Shown here: in pieces, positions 36,201-48,489 of the stretch
Layout: each line of letters begins with the position of its first letter
How positions within the stretch are numbered: position 1 is the stretch's first letter
Assembly: GCA_900239685.1 (NCBI GenBank)
Contig: OENT01000736.1
Coordinates: 16,564 to 80,563 of the forward strand
Length of the DNA stretch: 64,000 nucleotides
Direction: 5' to 3'
Source: Rotaria macrura
Lineage: Eukaryota; Rotifera; Eurotatoria; Philodinida; Philodinidae
The notes under the pieces: generated by a model
What the model saw: the letters and a program-made list of their open reading frames with translations, nothing else
Database searches by the model: none
What the model was told of the DNA's origin: nothing
Made by a program: the position numbers and the translations under genes

Positions 36201-37434
36201 TTGACCGATCAAAATGCTTGTTCCAAAAGGCATAATAGTGTATGGATATATATAGAATCGTAATCTGACTAATGCTTACTAAGTGATAGTTGATTCCTTC
36301 AAGAAGACTTTTTTGTTTGATTAGCTTGATAAACGTGAGTACTTCTTTCCATTGAATATATTTGTTCGTCTGCGTAGAGTTTTATGTGTACTGCATTCAC
36401 ACCAAGAATATATGCAGTCATGAAAAATAGACCGAACGTCTCAAATATCAAGTACATTATTAATGAATACGGACTTCGGTCGCGTCGAATGCATTGTTAA
36501 TGCTGGTATTTATACTGTGATTTTAATGTTTTCATTTTGAAAGAGTTGCATTCTTTTCAAGTTAGATCATCGATTTAGTCTAACATTATCGAAGAACATA
36601 CTTAGAAATGTTTTAGTTCCTTTTTCTTTTCATTCATTTGTATCGATAAATCACACAAGAAAGAGAAAGAGAGAAAAAAGAAATGTAGGATTCCGAAGAA
36701 ATGTATGTATTACATAATTTTATATTAATTTAGTGCTTCAATCATATGAGAAAATATTGATTTTTTATTATCAATGATATCAGACGAGTCTGTTTGATTT
36801 TACGAAAAAGAATATTTCATCTTCTTTTTAAATTTTAGATAGATATTAGATCAAATAATCTATTTTTGATGGCATCGTCCATGTTTTTATTAGTCATCTG
36901 TGATTATTTGATCATTTAATGAGTTTCATAAGAAAAAAATTTTCAAGCATCATATGGGTTGTTTATTTATTGCTTTCTATAAACATACTAATCCGAAGAT
37001 TTTTTTCTCTGTAAAGAAAATACGTATAAAATGACAAAATTTCATATCGACGACATTTACTGAAGAAGTTAGCTGAGATATATCGAGGCATTTCATAGGA
37101 TGCACCACAGGTATCTCATCGACTGTTTGTTTCGTATGTTTTGACATATACTTGGCGACGAGAGAAAAAAAGATCTCACACCCGTGAACATCCGATACAG
37201 CATCATTGTCGAGTTAGAATGGAAAACACATCCCAGTAATTTCTTGTTCCTTCTATATCTACCACCGGTTCCGATGATGCAGCTTTATATGTTTTCTTTC
37301 GCTCTTCTCTCCTCTCGTCTTCGGCGTATCCTCTTCTTTTTTTTCAGAACATCTTTTTTTTGGACGTGGGTGGATTCTGATTGTCGTTGTTGTTACACGC
37401 ATACATAACTACGTATCTATATTCTATTCTTCTG
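33232..37434. other. Intergenic region between TFIP11 and the LIM-domain gene
   Basis: About 4.2 kb with no supportable gene. At about 33510-33595 there is a degenerate gatgtt hexamer run. Short open frames near 34111, 35519 and 35700 lack motifs or splice partners. Confidence 0.45.
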
Positions 37435-37435
37435 G

Positions 37436-37474
<39 letters not shown>

Positions 37475-37476
37475 TC
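37435..37476. repeat. TA/CA microsatellite next to LIM gene start
   Basis: A nearly pure ta run with a few ca steps ends one base before the ATG at 37478. It lies in the 5' UTR or the core promoter, so length changes could affect expression; the effect is inference. Confidence 0.75.
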
Positions 37477-37477
37477 G

Positions 37478-40400
37478 ATGTCTTCGTCGTCATTATCATC
37501 AAAAAATAATACATTTGTTCAAAATCAAGCACAATACTTCAATCGACAAAATAGTACTTTGAATTCAGCAATGAATATAAATCGTCAATCGCCAGGTCCA
37601 TCATCCACAGCAACTCGTTTAGTTGGACCAAAACCATTTTATCGCTCACGAATAACCCCTGATCCATTTGATTATACAAATACAAATCGACAACAAAATG
37701 AATATCAACAATCTGTTCAAAATCCATCTCACCGTCGTTATTCATTTAATCAAATAAACGGTAAGAATTAACAGAAAAAAGAACTACTGTGCATGTTATT
37801 TTGTCGATTGTTATCTATTTCTGCTATTTGATTGGTTCAAGCATGATGCATGAAAAAAGTGTGCCTAATTTTCGTATTTTAGTAAATGATAATAATACTG
37901 ATGATGTTGACGATGACGACGATGATGATGGTGATGATGGTGATGATGAAGATAATGATAATGACAATGATGAATCCATCTCATCAGATGAATCACTCGC
38001 AATTGAATTCCCACCACCACCTAGTGCTTTTTCTACATCACCAGTAATCAATAATACTTACCAATTTGTGCCTGTTAAAAAACCATTTGTTCAAGCAACT
38101 ATTGGTCGATCAGATTCAGGTGAAAAATAATGAAAAAAAACTTTCCTAACCATTTTTGTTCATATAAATTTTCTATTATAGTTTCAAACATCATATTATA
38201 AAATCTCGTAGGATTTCATTTTACGTATTACTATTTTTACCATTTGCATGTTTTGTGGTGACTATATTTGAATGTACACTATTGTTTGTGTTCCATGCTA
38301 TTTCGGCTTTTATGCCAGTCAAGAAAGGAGAAATACTAACTATAGAGTCGTTTCTTATCAAAGATCGGGTGATATATCGAAGGTTATAGACACGTTGGCA
38401 CGTTCTGAGTATTATTACATATACGTACATAACGATCTTTAGTTGACAACATAAAGAACGATTCTTGTTAACGTAGCCAATCATCGTAAAGAGAATAGAG
38501 AAGATTGCATGTTGAAGATATACCTCGATGAAGCGATCAAGGTTCCTTTGCTCGAAATGAGCAATCAACTCTTCGTTTTGTTTGTCTAATATTGCAAAAA
38601 AAAAAGAATCCGAATTATTGAATCAGATTAGTTACTTCTTTTTGTTTTCTTCATTGTTTACTTAGGTTCTTCACTGTCGAATTCGTACTTATCCGATCAT
38701 GAAACATCATCAGCAACCATTGTTAAACCATCACAATATCAACAGTTTCGTTCGACAACACCAACTAGTAATAATTTCAATAATAGTCGTCGTAAGTATG
38801 CTGTTGTTTATTTTATAAGAATCGATCGCATCGAATATTTTCATTTCTTTGTATTTGTTCGTTAAAGCTGTTATTAGTGTAAGTGCATCTCAATCACCTG
38901 TTATAACGATTGCATCGAGAGGTTCACCAAATCGATCTGAAATACGTTTTTCATCATCGCCAAATCCATCGAAATCGACTTTTAAAGAAATTCGTATATC
39001 ACGACCAGACTCACCATCGATATTAATTAATCGTCAAGGAATCAAGAATCAACCAATTAATTTTGTCAATGGCAATGATAATGCTTTTCATATTTCACTT
39101 GGTGCACCGACAACGACCAGCCAAAGAGAAGTATCTGTATCATCTCCTGTACCATCGATTCATATGCTTGGACGAACATCACCGGTATAATATCAAATTA
39201 TCGAATATATTAATAGATGTATATATATATATATGTTTAAAACAAACATAATTTCTTTTCAGTCAATTCGCCAGATTGATATGCATCATGATCCTGCTAT
39301 CGATAGTCGATTTACATCAAATGTAGTTGCTAATCGTTTTAAATCATTAATGGCTTTTACAAGTCCGAATAGTAATCAATCTCCTGTATTTGATAATGTT
39401 GAACGTCGATCACCATCTATTGTAAATCTTCCACCAGCATCATCTTCAAATACCCATTCAACATCATTTACAATGCGAAGTGGAAATTCAATGAAACGAG
39501 ATTCATCTGATGTTGATCATTTAACAAAATTATTGATGAAAAGTATGAATTCATCTAATGAGCCGAATTTTTTTGGTTAGTTCAAAATTTTAATCTATTT
39601 CAAACATCATGAAATTGCTTTTTTTCTTTCTTTTCAAAAGGTATGTGTGCTAGATGTAATGATGAAATCGTTGGAGAAGAAAATGGACTTGTAGCTATGG
39701 ATAGAATGTATCATGTATCATGTTTTACATGTACTATGTGCGGAGGTCGGTTGCGTGGTATGCATTTTTATTCAATGGAAAATAAACCATATTGTGAATC
39801 ATGTTATATAGTACGTTAAATGTATAAATTGATGAATTAAATTAATATCGATTGTTTCTTTAGAATTCATTAGAAAAATGTGTCGTCTGTGCAAGACCAA
39901 TTACTGATAGAGTAAGTTACGTAAAAAAGAAAGAAATCTTATACCAAAAGAAACGACAAATTAAAGAAACAATAGAAATCCAGATGTCGAAAGACTACAG
40001 TAAATGATTATAAAATAAAAGTAATTATATGTCATTATAAGATAGAAAATATGACTGCAATTCACAATTATCAATTGTTTGATAAATATGTAGAAGGTCA
40101 TCGATGTTCTTCGGTTCTGTATTGACTGTAGAGTTAACCGTGTTTGAGTGTTAATATGATTGTTGTCGAACCGATTGTGGATATTTATTATATTCTATCA
40201 TGTCTTTGTTGTACTAATAGATTCTCCGTGCAACGGGTAAACCTTATCATGCCGAATGTTTTTGCTGTATTGTTTGCCATAAAAGTCTCGATGGTGTACC
40301 GTTTACTATTGATGCAACCATGGAAGTACATTGTATTGAATGCTTTCATCAAAAATTCGCGCCACGTTGTTATGCATGCCATCGACCTATATTACCTGTG

Positions 40401-40644
40401 AATGGTCAAGAAGAAACTATACGTATCGTTGCACTTGATCGAAGTTATCATATTGATTGTTATCGATGTGAAGTGAGTTGTAAAATGCAAATGACATTTA
40501 TGTTTTTATTATGTATCTCTCTTTGGTTTTCAGAATTGTAAAGTACAATTTACAATTGAAGAAGGATGTTTTCCTATAGATGATCATCTTCTATGTGTTC
40601 ATTGCAATCGTATTTATTCAAAAACAATGTTTGGTCATACATAA
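37478..40644 (+). CDS. Zyxin/LPP-type protein with three LIM domains
   Basis: Nine exons: 37478-37760, 37883-38119, 38666-38791, 38868-39184, 39263-39575, 39641-39810, 39864-39911, 40221-40472, 40534-40644. They encode 618 residues. The long N-terminal part is Ser/Asn/Pro-rich, has a poly-Asp tract at about 101-124, and an FPPPP motif at about 137-141, the type that recruits Ena/VASP EVH1 domains. From residue 426 come three tandem LIM zinc fingers: CARCNDEIVGEENGLVAMDR with CTMCGGRLRG, then CVVCARPITDRILRATGKPY with CFCCIVCHKSLDG, then CYACHRPILP with CYRCENCKVQF. Spacing and the ILRATGKxYH and QEETxRIVALDR blocks match the zyxin, LPP and TRIP6 group. Such proteins act at focal adhesions and stress fibres and shuttle to the nucleus. 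Which vertebrate paralogue it matches cannot be decided. Confidence 0.92.
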
Positions 40645-41103
40645 GTTTTGCTTTTTTTAAACATTATGATAACTATTATCGTCGTCATTATTATAACTAT
40701 TATTATAATTATTATTTATACAGATAGCGATCGATTCAATGTATGATATTTGTTTTGTTTTTCTACTTGTCCTTTTCTTTTGCATTGTGTTCTTTCGGAT
40801 TAATGTAGAATCAATCTTTTTTTTTCCTTTCTTTTTCGCTTGGTCTACTACACTGTTTAGTATGAAAAACTTTCTTCGTTTTGTTTTTGCGAAATCTTTC
40901 CAGCCCGCTCTTGTCTTTTTTTCTGTTTTAATCTTCTTCTTTTTTCTTACGTGGATAACATGAATATTTGTATTAAGTATTGTGATTTTATTTCGAACAA
41001 AGGATGATTTCAAATGAATGAGTACGAATGATTTTTAGCATTGATCGACTCCATTTCATTATGTATTTGTTTAGATTGACTGTATTTGACCTTGTTTTAT
41101 AAA

Positions 41104-41109
41104 AATAAA
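41104..41109 (+). terminator. Polyadenylation signal of LIM-domain gene
   Basis: An exact aataaa about 460 bases after the LIM-gene stop. The T-rich sequence between is taken as 3' UTR. Confidence 0.4.
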
Positions 41110-43844
41110 TTTTACTATACTATATTTACATAGTTTTAATTATGTCTCATGTGTAAGAACATGGCGAACAGTGTAGATATAATTGGACTATTAAAAAAAG
41201 TCATATAGATAGCTATGCTATTGTTAGTAGAACAGATAAGCATGTCAACAGATGTAAAAAAAAAGCTTCCCTATATGACAGACACACATATATATATATA
41301 TTAGTCAAAGTAAATAGATTTTCGTTTTATCTCGGCAAATTGATTGATATAGGAGTTTACAAGAAACATATTAGAATTATGAATTTCAAAATATTATTCT
41401 TTGATTTTATACTCGACATTATATAATAACAATTTATTCTTGTGTTTTTCGTTCAAATATCTCAAACCTAAAATGATGACTATTATTATTGATTGATGAT
41501 GAATCTGACTACAATATTGTTTACATTTGTAAATGGTTGCTGTCAATTAAATACGAATAGAGTCGATACGGCTAATAAATGTACGTATCTGTTGATTGTT
41601 TTCAGTTTTTCTTTTAGGGTGGAGAATATGTATTCTATTACAATACAGAATTCTACTAGCATGTTCTTGATTATTTGTCTAAAATATGTTGCCTATTAAG
41701 ACTATTATATTGTTATTATCATGACGATATGTATAGAAGACACCCTGGATGTTTGTTCCTGGAAGATACGAGATAAAATCTATAAATAAGAATTCTCATA
41801 TGCGAACAATGTACACAATGTTATTCTAGAATTATTTGGTCTAGTAGTATCTGCGAATTAGTGTAACTTACTGTAAAAATTATGATTGAAGAAGAAATTT
41901 TGCTGGAAAACATAGTTTATTTCTATTTCTGATTAATTAATAGAAAATAGAATATTTTCGTAAAAAGAAATATTTATTTTCATGACTTCTTTTCACTTCG
42001 TAACCTTTTGAAAAGCGTAGAATAATCTAATAATGAACGCAAAAGAAAAAACGTCATCTGTTACAAAGTAGACGTTGTTGTACTTCGAAAATATTTCATC
42101 TGCTTCATAAAGACTCGAATTATTTATGTTGGAATTAATAAAACAATGTAGATCTTCGGGTGCAGCAATGATATCAGACGTATTAATAAAAATTTATAAC
42201 TTATTGGCAATTGTAAATCCTGTACATTCTAATCATAGAATTTTATAATACATACAGATTCGTATAAAATTGTATAGTTCTTATTAGTTATAGTATTCAA
42301 TCATCGAAAAATTCACAAATCGTAGTAAAGCAGCTGTGTGTCTGAATTGATGATATGTTTGTATAATGACACTTGTCAATATAGAAATGATGTCATTCAT
42401 CGTTGTATATATATATATATATCATGATAAGAAACAGCATGATAATTCTAATTGAAGAACATTAACATCTAATTGTATATCAGGATTCTTACTTAGAATT
42501 GCTGGTATAGTTTCTATTATCAGCTTTCCGTTGTTCACTGAATAACAGCTATGCACTGGAATAGTTCGGACTCTATCTATATTATATCAAACATCTAGAC
42601 CTGAGGACGTAGCTGCTTATATTTTAGTATCAGGTCATCTAAGGAGATAATAGTCATAACGACCGAAATGAAGATCAAAACACTTATGGAAGTGCTTTCT
42701 TTCATAGCACCAATATGTATATTAGCTTTTCCCTTCTCGTGTCTTTCATTAGGAACAAGTCAGTACTTACTAGTTGAGTATTCGTTCTGTTTATTCATTG
42801 AAAATAATAAATAGCATTATTAGTTATTTATTTTCTAATATTTACCAGACTCTTCATATGAATATACACTTACAACAAAACAAGTTTCGACAAAATTAGA
42901 ACTCTATATTTCTTGTTCGATGAAGGCTATTAATTATTTCTTGTTGACATGAATTAGTCTGCTATATCGCTTGAAAATTTTTTTTGTGTACATATCTATA
43001 AATGATAATTTCGTTTGAAAATAATCAAATAAAAATACGAACATATTTTTATTTAGTCTCTTTTGTGGTGTGAACATGAATCAATTGGATTAATTTGAAA
43101 TTTTTTTTTCTTACTCTTTAGTTCATTATTTGTTTACACAGTGATTTGTGTTCAAACTCGATACCTTGAAAATAAAGCAAGTGACATGTTTGCTTGTTCG
43201 GCGAGAAAATTTACATAATAGCTTCTGTTGAAACGAGAAACGAATTTTATCGGATAAAAATTCATTCAGATCTATTAATTGATATCAGAACTTGACCTTG
43301 TTAATGTATAGAATAGATTCGTATTTATTCAATGACTAGTCGAATAACACACTGGAGCGCATCAGTGATCTATTTTATTTTCTGGTTTTACTTGTCTCTC
43401 ATATGAAATATTGTTGTGTAGAAGATTGTTGCATTCTGCAACGAGCGTTAGTGTGTGTGTCCTAATGAACATCATAATCTACAGTCATGGTTTGTTAATC
43501 TTCTCGTTTATCATTATTCTTGCATTGTGACCGCATATCAATGCTGACACTAGTATCAAATGAGAAAATGTTTTTTGTTACTGAAACCTCATTGTGATAT
43601 TTAAATAAATATTGTACTCTGTCCGAACGATAGTCTAAAACGTTACTATATGCAAACAAAGAATCAAAATCAAGATTTTATTTATAGTAGATGAAAGGAA
43701 AACAAACTTGTCTTGGAAACAATTTTTCACCTGTTGTTTTTATAGTAATCCCTATCTGCAAATGAGTAGGAAGGTATGTGAAGCGAACTACAAAAATCCT
43801 AGCACACTTCCAAGCTGATATGCGCGTTATTATTAATCACTTCT
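41110..43844. other. Intergenic region downstream of LIM gene
   Basis: About 2.7 kb, AT-rich, no supportable gene. Short ta runs occur near 41288-41300 and 42408-42422. Confidence 0.5.
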
Positions 43845-43852
43845 ACTAGAAG

Positions 43853-43989
43853 TAGTGGCGGCGCCTGGGGCGGGTTCAGCCCACCCTGAAAATTTTCTAA
43901 AGCCCTTGACACAAAGTTTTGTAGCAGCGTCAGAGATGCTCTCGAATGGGCTCAGCCCACCTTCAAGGAAATTCCTGGCGCCGCTACTA
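43853..43989. mobile_element. 137-bp hAT-like MITE
   Basis: The element is strikingly GC-rich against its surroundings. It starts tagtggcggcgcc and ends ggcgccgctacta, which are inverted copies matching at 12 of 13 positions. It is flanked by an eight-base near-duplicate, actagaag (43845-43852) and actggaag (43990-43997), matching at 7 of 8 positions. Eight-base target duplications and short TIRs of this kind are typical of the hAT superfamily. It is non-coding and too short for a transposase, so it must be non-autonomous. Two internal cagcccacc blocks lie about 60 bp apart. Confidence 0.82.
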
Positions 43990-43997
43990 ACTGGAAG

Positions 43998-44725
43998 ATA
44001 GCCGAAATGATTGAAGAAATTTTGCAAGAATGTTGACTCAAGTAAAAACAAAATTTTGATGATATTCATGTAAAAAGAGTACTATAAATTATTCCAAAAA
44101 AATGACTAACGAATTCGATCCGAGCTCGAGTCTCAATCAATGAGCGTCAAAAAAGAAATAGTAATTGATATGCTTAAAAAACTCACTCCATCAGTAGTTG
44201 ATTCATTCAATGTGATTTTGTTGCCAAATTAGTATTAGTGACCTATGAAGAAAAATTCATCGCTTTTATACTCTATTCAAGCAGCTGCGCCTACACAAGA
44301 AAAGCAGAAGCAACAATGCGACCTATCGTTTGAAGGAACACATAGAAAATATACAACGACAAGATGAAGGACTATTCATTGTAACCTTTCAACTTAAAAT
44401 TAGATTAATATCAAGCGACGATACTGTCACGTCAGTTCTTTTCTCATTACCAAATAACAGAAAAATCGTTACGCAAAGGAAGAATATGAGAATATCAATG
44501 ATTTCAGACACGAAGAAAATAATTGACCCGGACACGTATACAAGACGACGGAATGAGTATATCACTGAATAAAAAGAATAACAAACAAATACAGACGTTC
44601 ACAGGAATCCGTATTTATACACATGCAAATACAAACACAAAAAATATGCTTACTTCTTGTTTTTGCTCTCTTCTCCAACAGGTATTCACCTCAATTGTCC
44701 TTGCTTGCATATTGGTACTCAGAAG
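43998..44725. other. Non-coding sequence between MITEs
   Basis: About 730 bp. Open frames near 44330 and 44523 have no motif or splice context. No gene was recognised. Confidence 0.4.
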
Positions 44726-45035
44726 ATTCATGCCGACAACTGAATTCAATCGGATCCCATCGGATTTCATGGTGCATTTCTGTAAAACCGACATAATCCT
44801 GGTTGTGGAACGACATTCGGATCCTTCAGATTGGAGTCCGATCGAATTCGATTATCGGAGTCCGTCTACATCCGTTATAGGGTTCTGACAGACTTCTAAT
44901 GACATCATCTGGTATTAATTGGCACTCAAGTAATAAGTCGCCATTTACCCGTCAAATCCAATATTCATTCCTCAACCAGGATTCCGATAGGATTTCGTTG
45001 GTTGATCGGATCCGGTCGGATCCAGCATCAGATTC
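44726..45035. mobile_element. Imperfect inverted-repeat element rich in cggatcc
   Basis: Several cggatcc/ggatccg motifs cluster near 44750, 44816 and 45005-45025. The block atcctggttgtggaacga (about 44797-44814) recurs inverted at about 44969-44990 with a few changes. The arms are degraded and the ends are not sharply defined. It is probably an old non-autonomous element that abuts the next one. Confidence 0.45.
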
Positions 45036-45039
45036 AATC

Positions 45040-45260
45040 ACCTGGTTTGGAAGTGTCGGGTTAGCATTAAAATTGAAAATAATGCATTGATTTATTTTCC
45101 AAGAAAAATTGATTAATATGAAATCTTTAGAATAAAGAGTAGTATCTGTACTAGGCATGCTAATTTTGTGAATACATCGGCATTAAATGTTTTCTTTATC
45201 ATAATTCACCAATGCATTATTTGCACTTGTAATGCTAACCCGACACCTCTTACCTGGGTA
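45040..45260. mobile_element. Inverted-repeat MITE (about 220 bp)
   Basis: Arms 45053-45090 and 45209-45246 are inverted copies. They start gtgtcgggttagcatta and match at 34 of 38 positions. A weaker match extends outward through a cctggt block on each side. The spacer of 118 bp is AT-rich and non-coding. No unambiguous target duplication was seen, so the superfamily is unknown. Confidence 0.7.
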
Positions 45261-45745
45261 TTTCGTTTGTAAAAATCTAACAATGTGTGTTTGCTTGGCC
45301 ATACTTATAAAAGTAAGCAAATTTTCTCGATAAATCCAAGTAAATATTCAATTATTCCATGTACAATTGAATTCTACCTTCAAGATAGATCCTGTAGTTC
45401 CCCTACCACTCACTGTAGTATTTTTCGTTTATTCAAGTCAATTGTAACTAAAGAAGACCAGCGCTATCGGAGGATGTCTAAAGTCGTTCAAACATATAGA
45501 AATACATCCTAGAAATCATTAGGATACATTAGGTATTGATAGATGCCACTGATTCCTGTCACACATATATTTTTTCTGATTGGAGAAACTTCTTATACAA
45601 GATAATCGATCAAAGAAATTATTGCAATTAAGATTCTTGTAGCAAATATTTTATGGAAGCATGAGCTTGTATGTTTTACTCAAAATTAATATTTCAAAAT
45701 TAATTTGTTTTTCATAGTGATCATGCTTAGGCAGAAGTCCGAAAT

Positions 45746-46033
45746 TAGGGGTGGCACTTTAACTTTACTTTAACTTTATTTTTAAAGTTAAAGTGAATTT
45801 TCTTTTTTTTTAATACTTATCACGATACAGACTGGTTGCTTGATGCTCGCTAGACTATCTGCAATCTACGAGACGTAAAAAAAATAAAAAGATGAACTGA
45901 TTTCACGCTGCTATAAACAACTTTAAGATTAAAGTATAAAGTTATTTAAAGTCTTGGTAGTGATAAATATAAAAAAGAAAATTCCCTTTAACTTTAAAAG
46001 TAAAGTTAAAGGGAGGTTAACGCGCCACCTCTA
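45746..46033. mobile_element. Inverted-repeat element with taggggtggc/ctagaggtggc ends
   Basis: The left end is taggggtggcactttaact. The right end, read inverted, is tagaggtggcgcgttaacc, followed in both by runs of ctttaactttac. The ends resemble the TAGGGGTGG termini of some hAT elements. Flanking sequence shows no convincing eight-base duplication. It is 288 bp, non-coding, and flanked by ordinary AT-rich DNA. Confidence 0.65.
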
Positions 46034-48489
46034 GTTTGAATGCAACATTCTGTCTAATTCAAATATTAGTTGTGCTTGTGCAAGTTTCATCGGAGAAGCT
46101 TTGTTTCTAAAATCTATCGATTCGCTACTTATCTTCTACCTGTACTTGGTACAGGTTCGTTGATTTGTTTGATAAATGGGAATGCAAACAAAAAAAAACA
46201 GGTTCCAACTGACAGAGTAGACGAATGAAATTTAAAAAAACCATGTGTAATAGATATTATAAGAACATATATTCGTATATTTTTGAAATTGCTTATATAA
46301 AACTATACACAAAGAAAAAGTCGAGAACCATAAATATGATAAAATTTATCGCAATCTTTTTGGGCGTCTAAAGCCAAATTTAAGTAATTGAATAATTGGT
46401 AACTCAATAAGAAGAAAAGTGATAAGTGATAACATATATGAAATTATTGTGTAGCAAAAGAAATTGTAAAACTGCAAAATAAAAGAAAAACGTCATTCAA
46501 TCGAAACTTGTAAAATTTTGAAAACAAAAATAAAGACACAAATAACATACTAGATTTGTTAGCGTGTAATGGACAGGTTGTTCTCGACCCAAATAATTAA
46601 CAAAGATAACTAATGAATGCCATAGATAAGCACCATAGGTTAATTTTGATAATTTATAAAAATATGATTGACTTAAGAATCTGTTTATTATGACTGTTAA
46701 AATAAAACAAAAGCATATTTGTTTTTTCTATAAAATACAAGTTCTAAAGCAGAAATAGCTTTCATAACAAACAAACCTCCATGACCGGCAAAACAAGTTA
46801 TAATCACTGTACAAAGTCCTATAGACCAACCAAGTCTTGATAGAGTAAGAAATGTAATACGATCTCCTCGAGTTAATGGATGTCCACTATAATCACCATA
46901 TGTACCGAATAAACACAGTGCTAAAATAATTAATGCAAATGTCCAAGCAACTATACGTTTGCAATAATAATGTCGACCATGCATTGTTGTTCTTTGTATA
47001 AGAGTATCCATTGAAGAAGTATTTGAGCGCAAATAAACTTCATAGAATATATAGCCAATTGATAAGCCGATAGCATATGGTGTTATGCGACACCATGGTT
47101 TGGTGAATACATTATTCAAATATCCATTTGTCATATTAGAAAAATTGGTTCTGAATAAAAATATTGAAAAAAAATAGACAACTGAAAAGTTTGAATTTAC
47201 CCTTCTGAATACAAATCACCTAATAAGCCATACTCATAGTTGTTTCTGGAAACTATCACTGATGTTGATAATATGTCAATAATAATAAAGGTAAAAGATA
47301 TAACAATACCAAGAAGCCATTTCCTCAATGAAGAAAAGAAAAACACTGAGTTATATTATATTTTAAGAAAAATTTGATTGATCATTTCATGCGAACCGAA
47401 AACTTTAGTATTCAATTCAATTAATTATATATATATATAATTCTCGATGATTTCGAGAAAAAAATTACATGAATAATATTATCTAATACGACGAAGTTCT
47501 CATGCTTTACTGAGAGAAAGGTTTCAACGTGTTGTAGATCTTGATAATTTATGAATGCCTAGGAAATAGTTTCAAAATGAGACTGTACAAAATAAAAGAA
47601 TTGTTGAATGTAAAGTCTGAAACTAGCTGTTATGAAATGAACTCAGTATCAGAATATCATTAAAATTGAATAAGTCAACAAGAAATAATTAATGAAATGA
47701 ATTCTATTTCTGACTTATTGTAATCGATTTAATACACTGATTTTGAAGAATCTATTTCATCAGAGAAATATTTAATAATAGGAAAATTATTCTCGAAAGC
47801 TCGTGAAGCGAATATTTGATTTTAAACGATGTTATACAGTATGTACACAGTCATAGTCGAGAATGAAAAATAAGAGCATTGATGTTTTATGAAATCTTAT
47901 TTCTAAAGATATCTTTCAGTCGATGTGAAATATTCGAGATTAAGAAACGTAAATGTCAAATTCTATTTAAGATTATTTTAAGATTCAGTCATTTGAAAAC
48001 ATACCATGAAACAATCAATAGAAAAATTGGTGTAATCCAATGAAATTGCATATTAACAGCTAAGAACCATGACACCTAAGAAATTAGATATCTCGTTATT
48101 ACAATACAAAATCGATCTTAAAAATGCTTACCGGCATACAACCATCACGGATTTCAAAGAAATTATTAATATAGAGCAGATTACGCCACCAAGTATGTCG
48201 ACATGATAATGTTTCAATACCCCTCGTTGGATAAACAGGACTATCTTCAACCAAATACGGTGAAAGTGTAATGTAGATGAGTAAAATAATTCCATATAAT
48301 GGTGTATATCTGTTTTATTTCATAAACGATGAAAATAATTGCAGAAATAATATTTTTACCTTAGATAATGATAAACATAATGATTGAGAATAAATTTTAA
48401 TATCGAAAAATTTTCATTTTCACTCTTCGATATAAAATATGTGAATGCCGTTAGTAGACCACTAAACAGTGTGATTAATTTAGAAACGG

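Noticed and set aside
40657-41013. Lys-rich minus-strand frame of 118 codons
   Set aside because: It is antisense to the T-rich 3' UTR of the LIM-domain gene; composition explains it.
44523-45158. Overlapping open frames on both strands
   Set aside because: They run through inverted-repeat elements and show no conserved motif or intron context.
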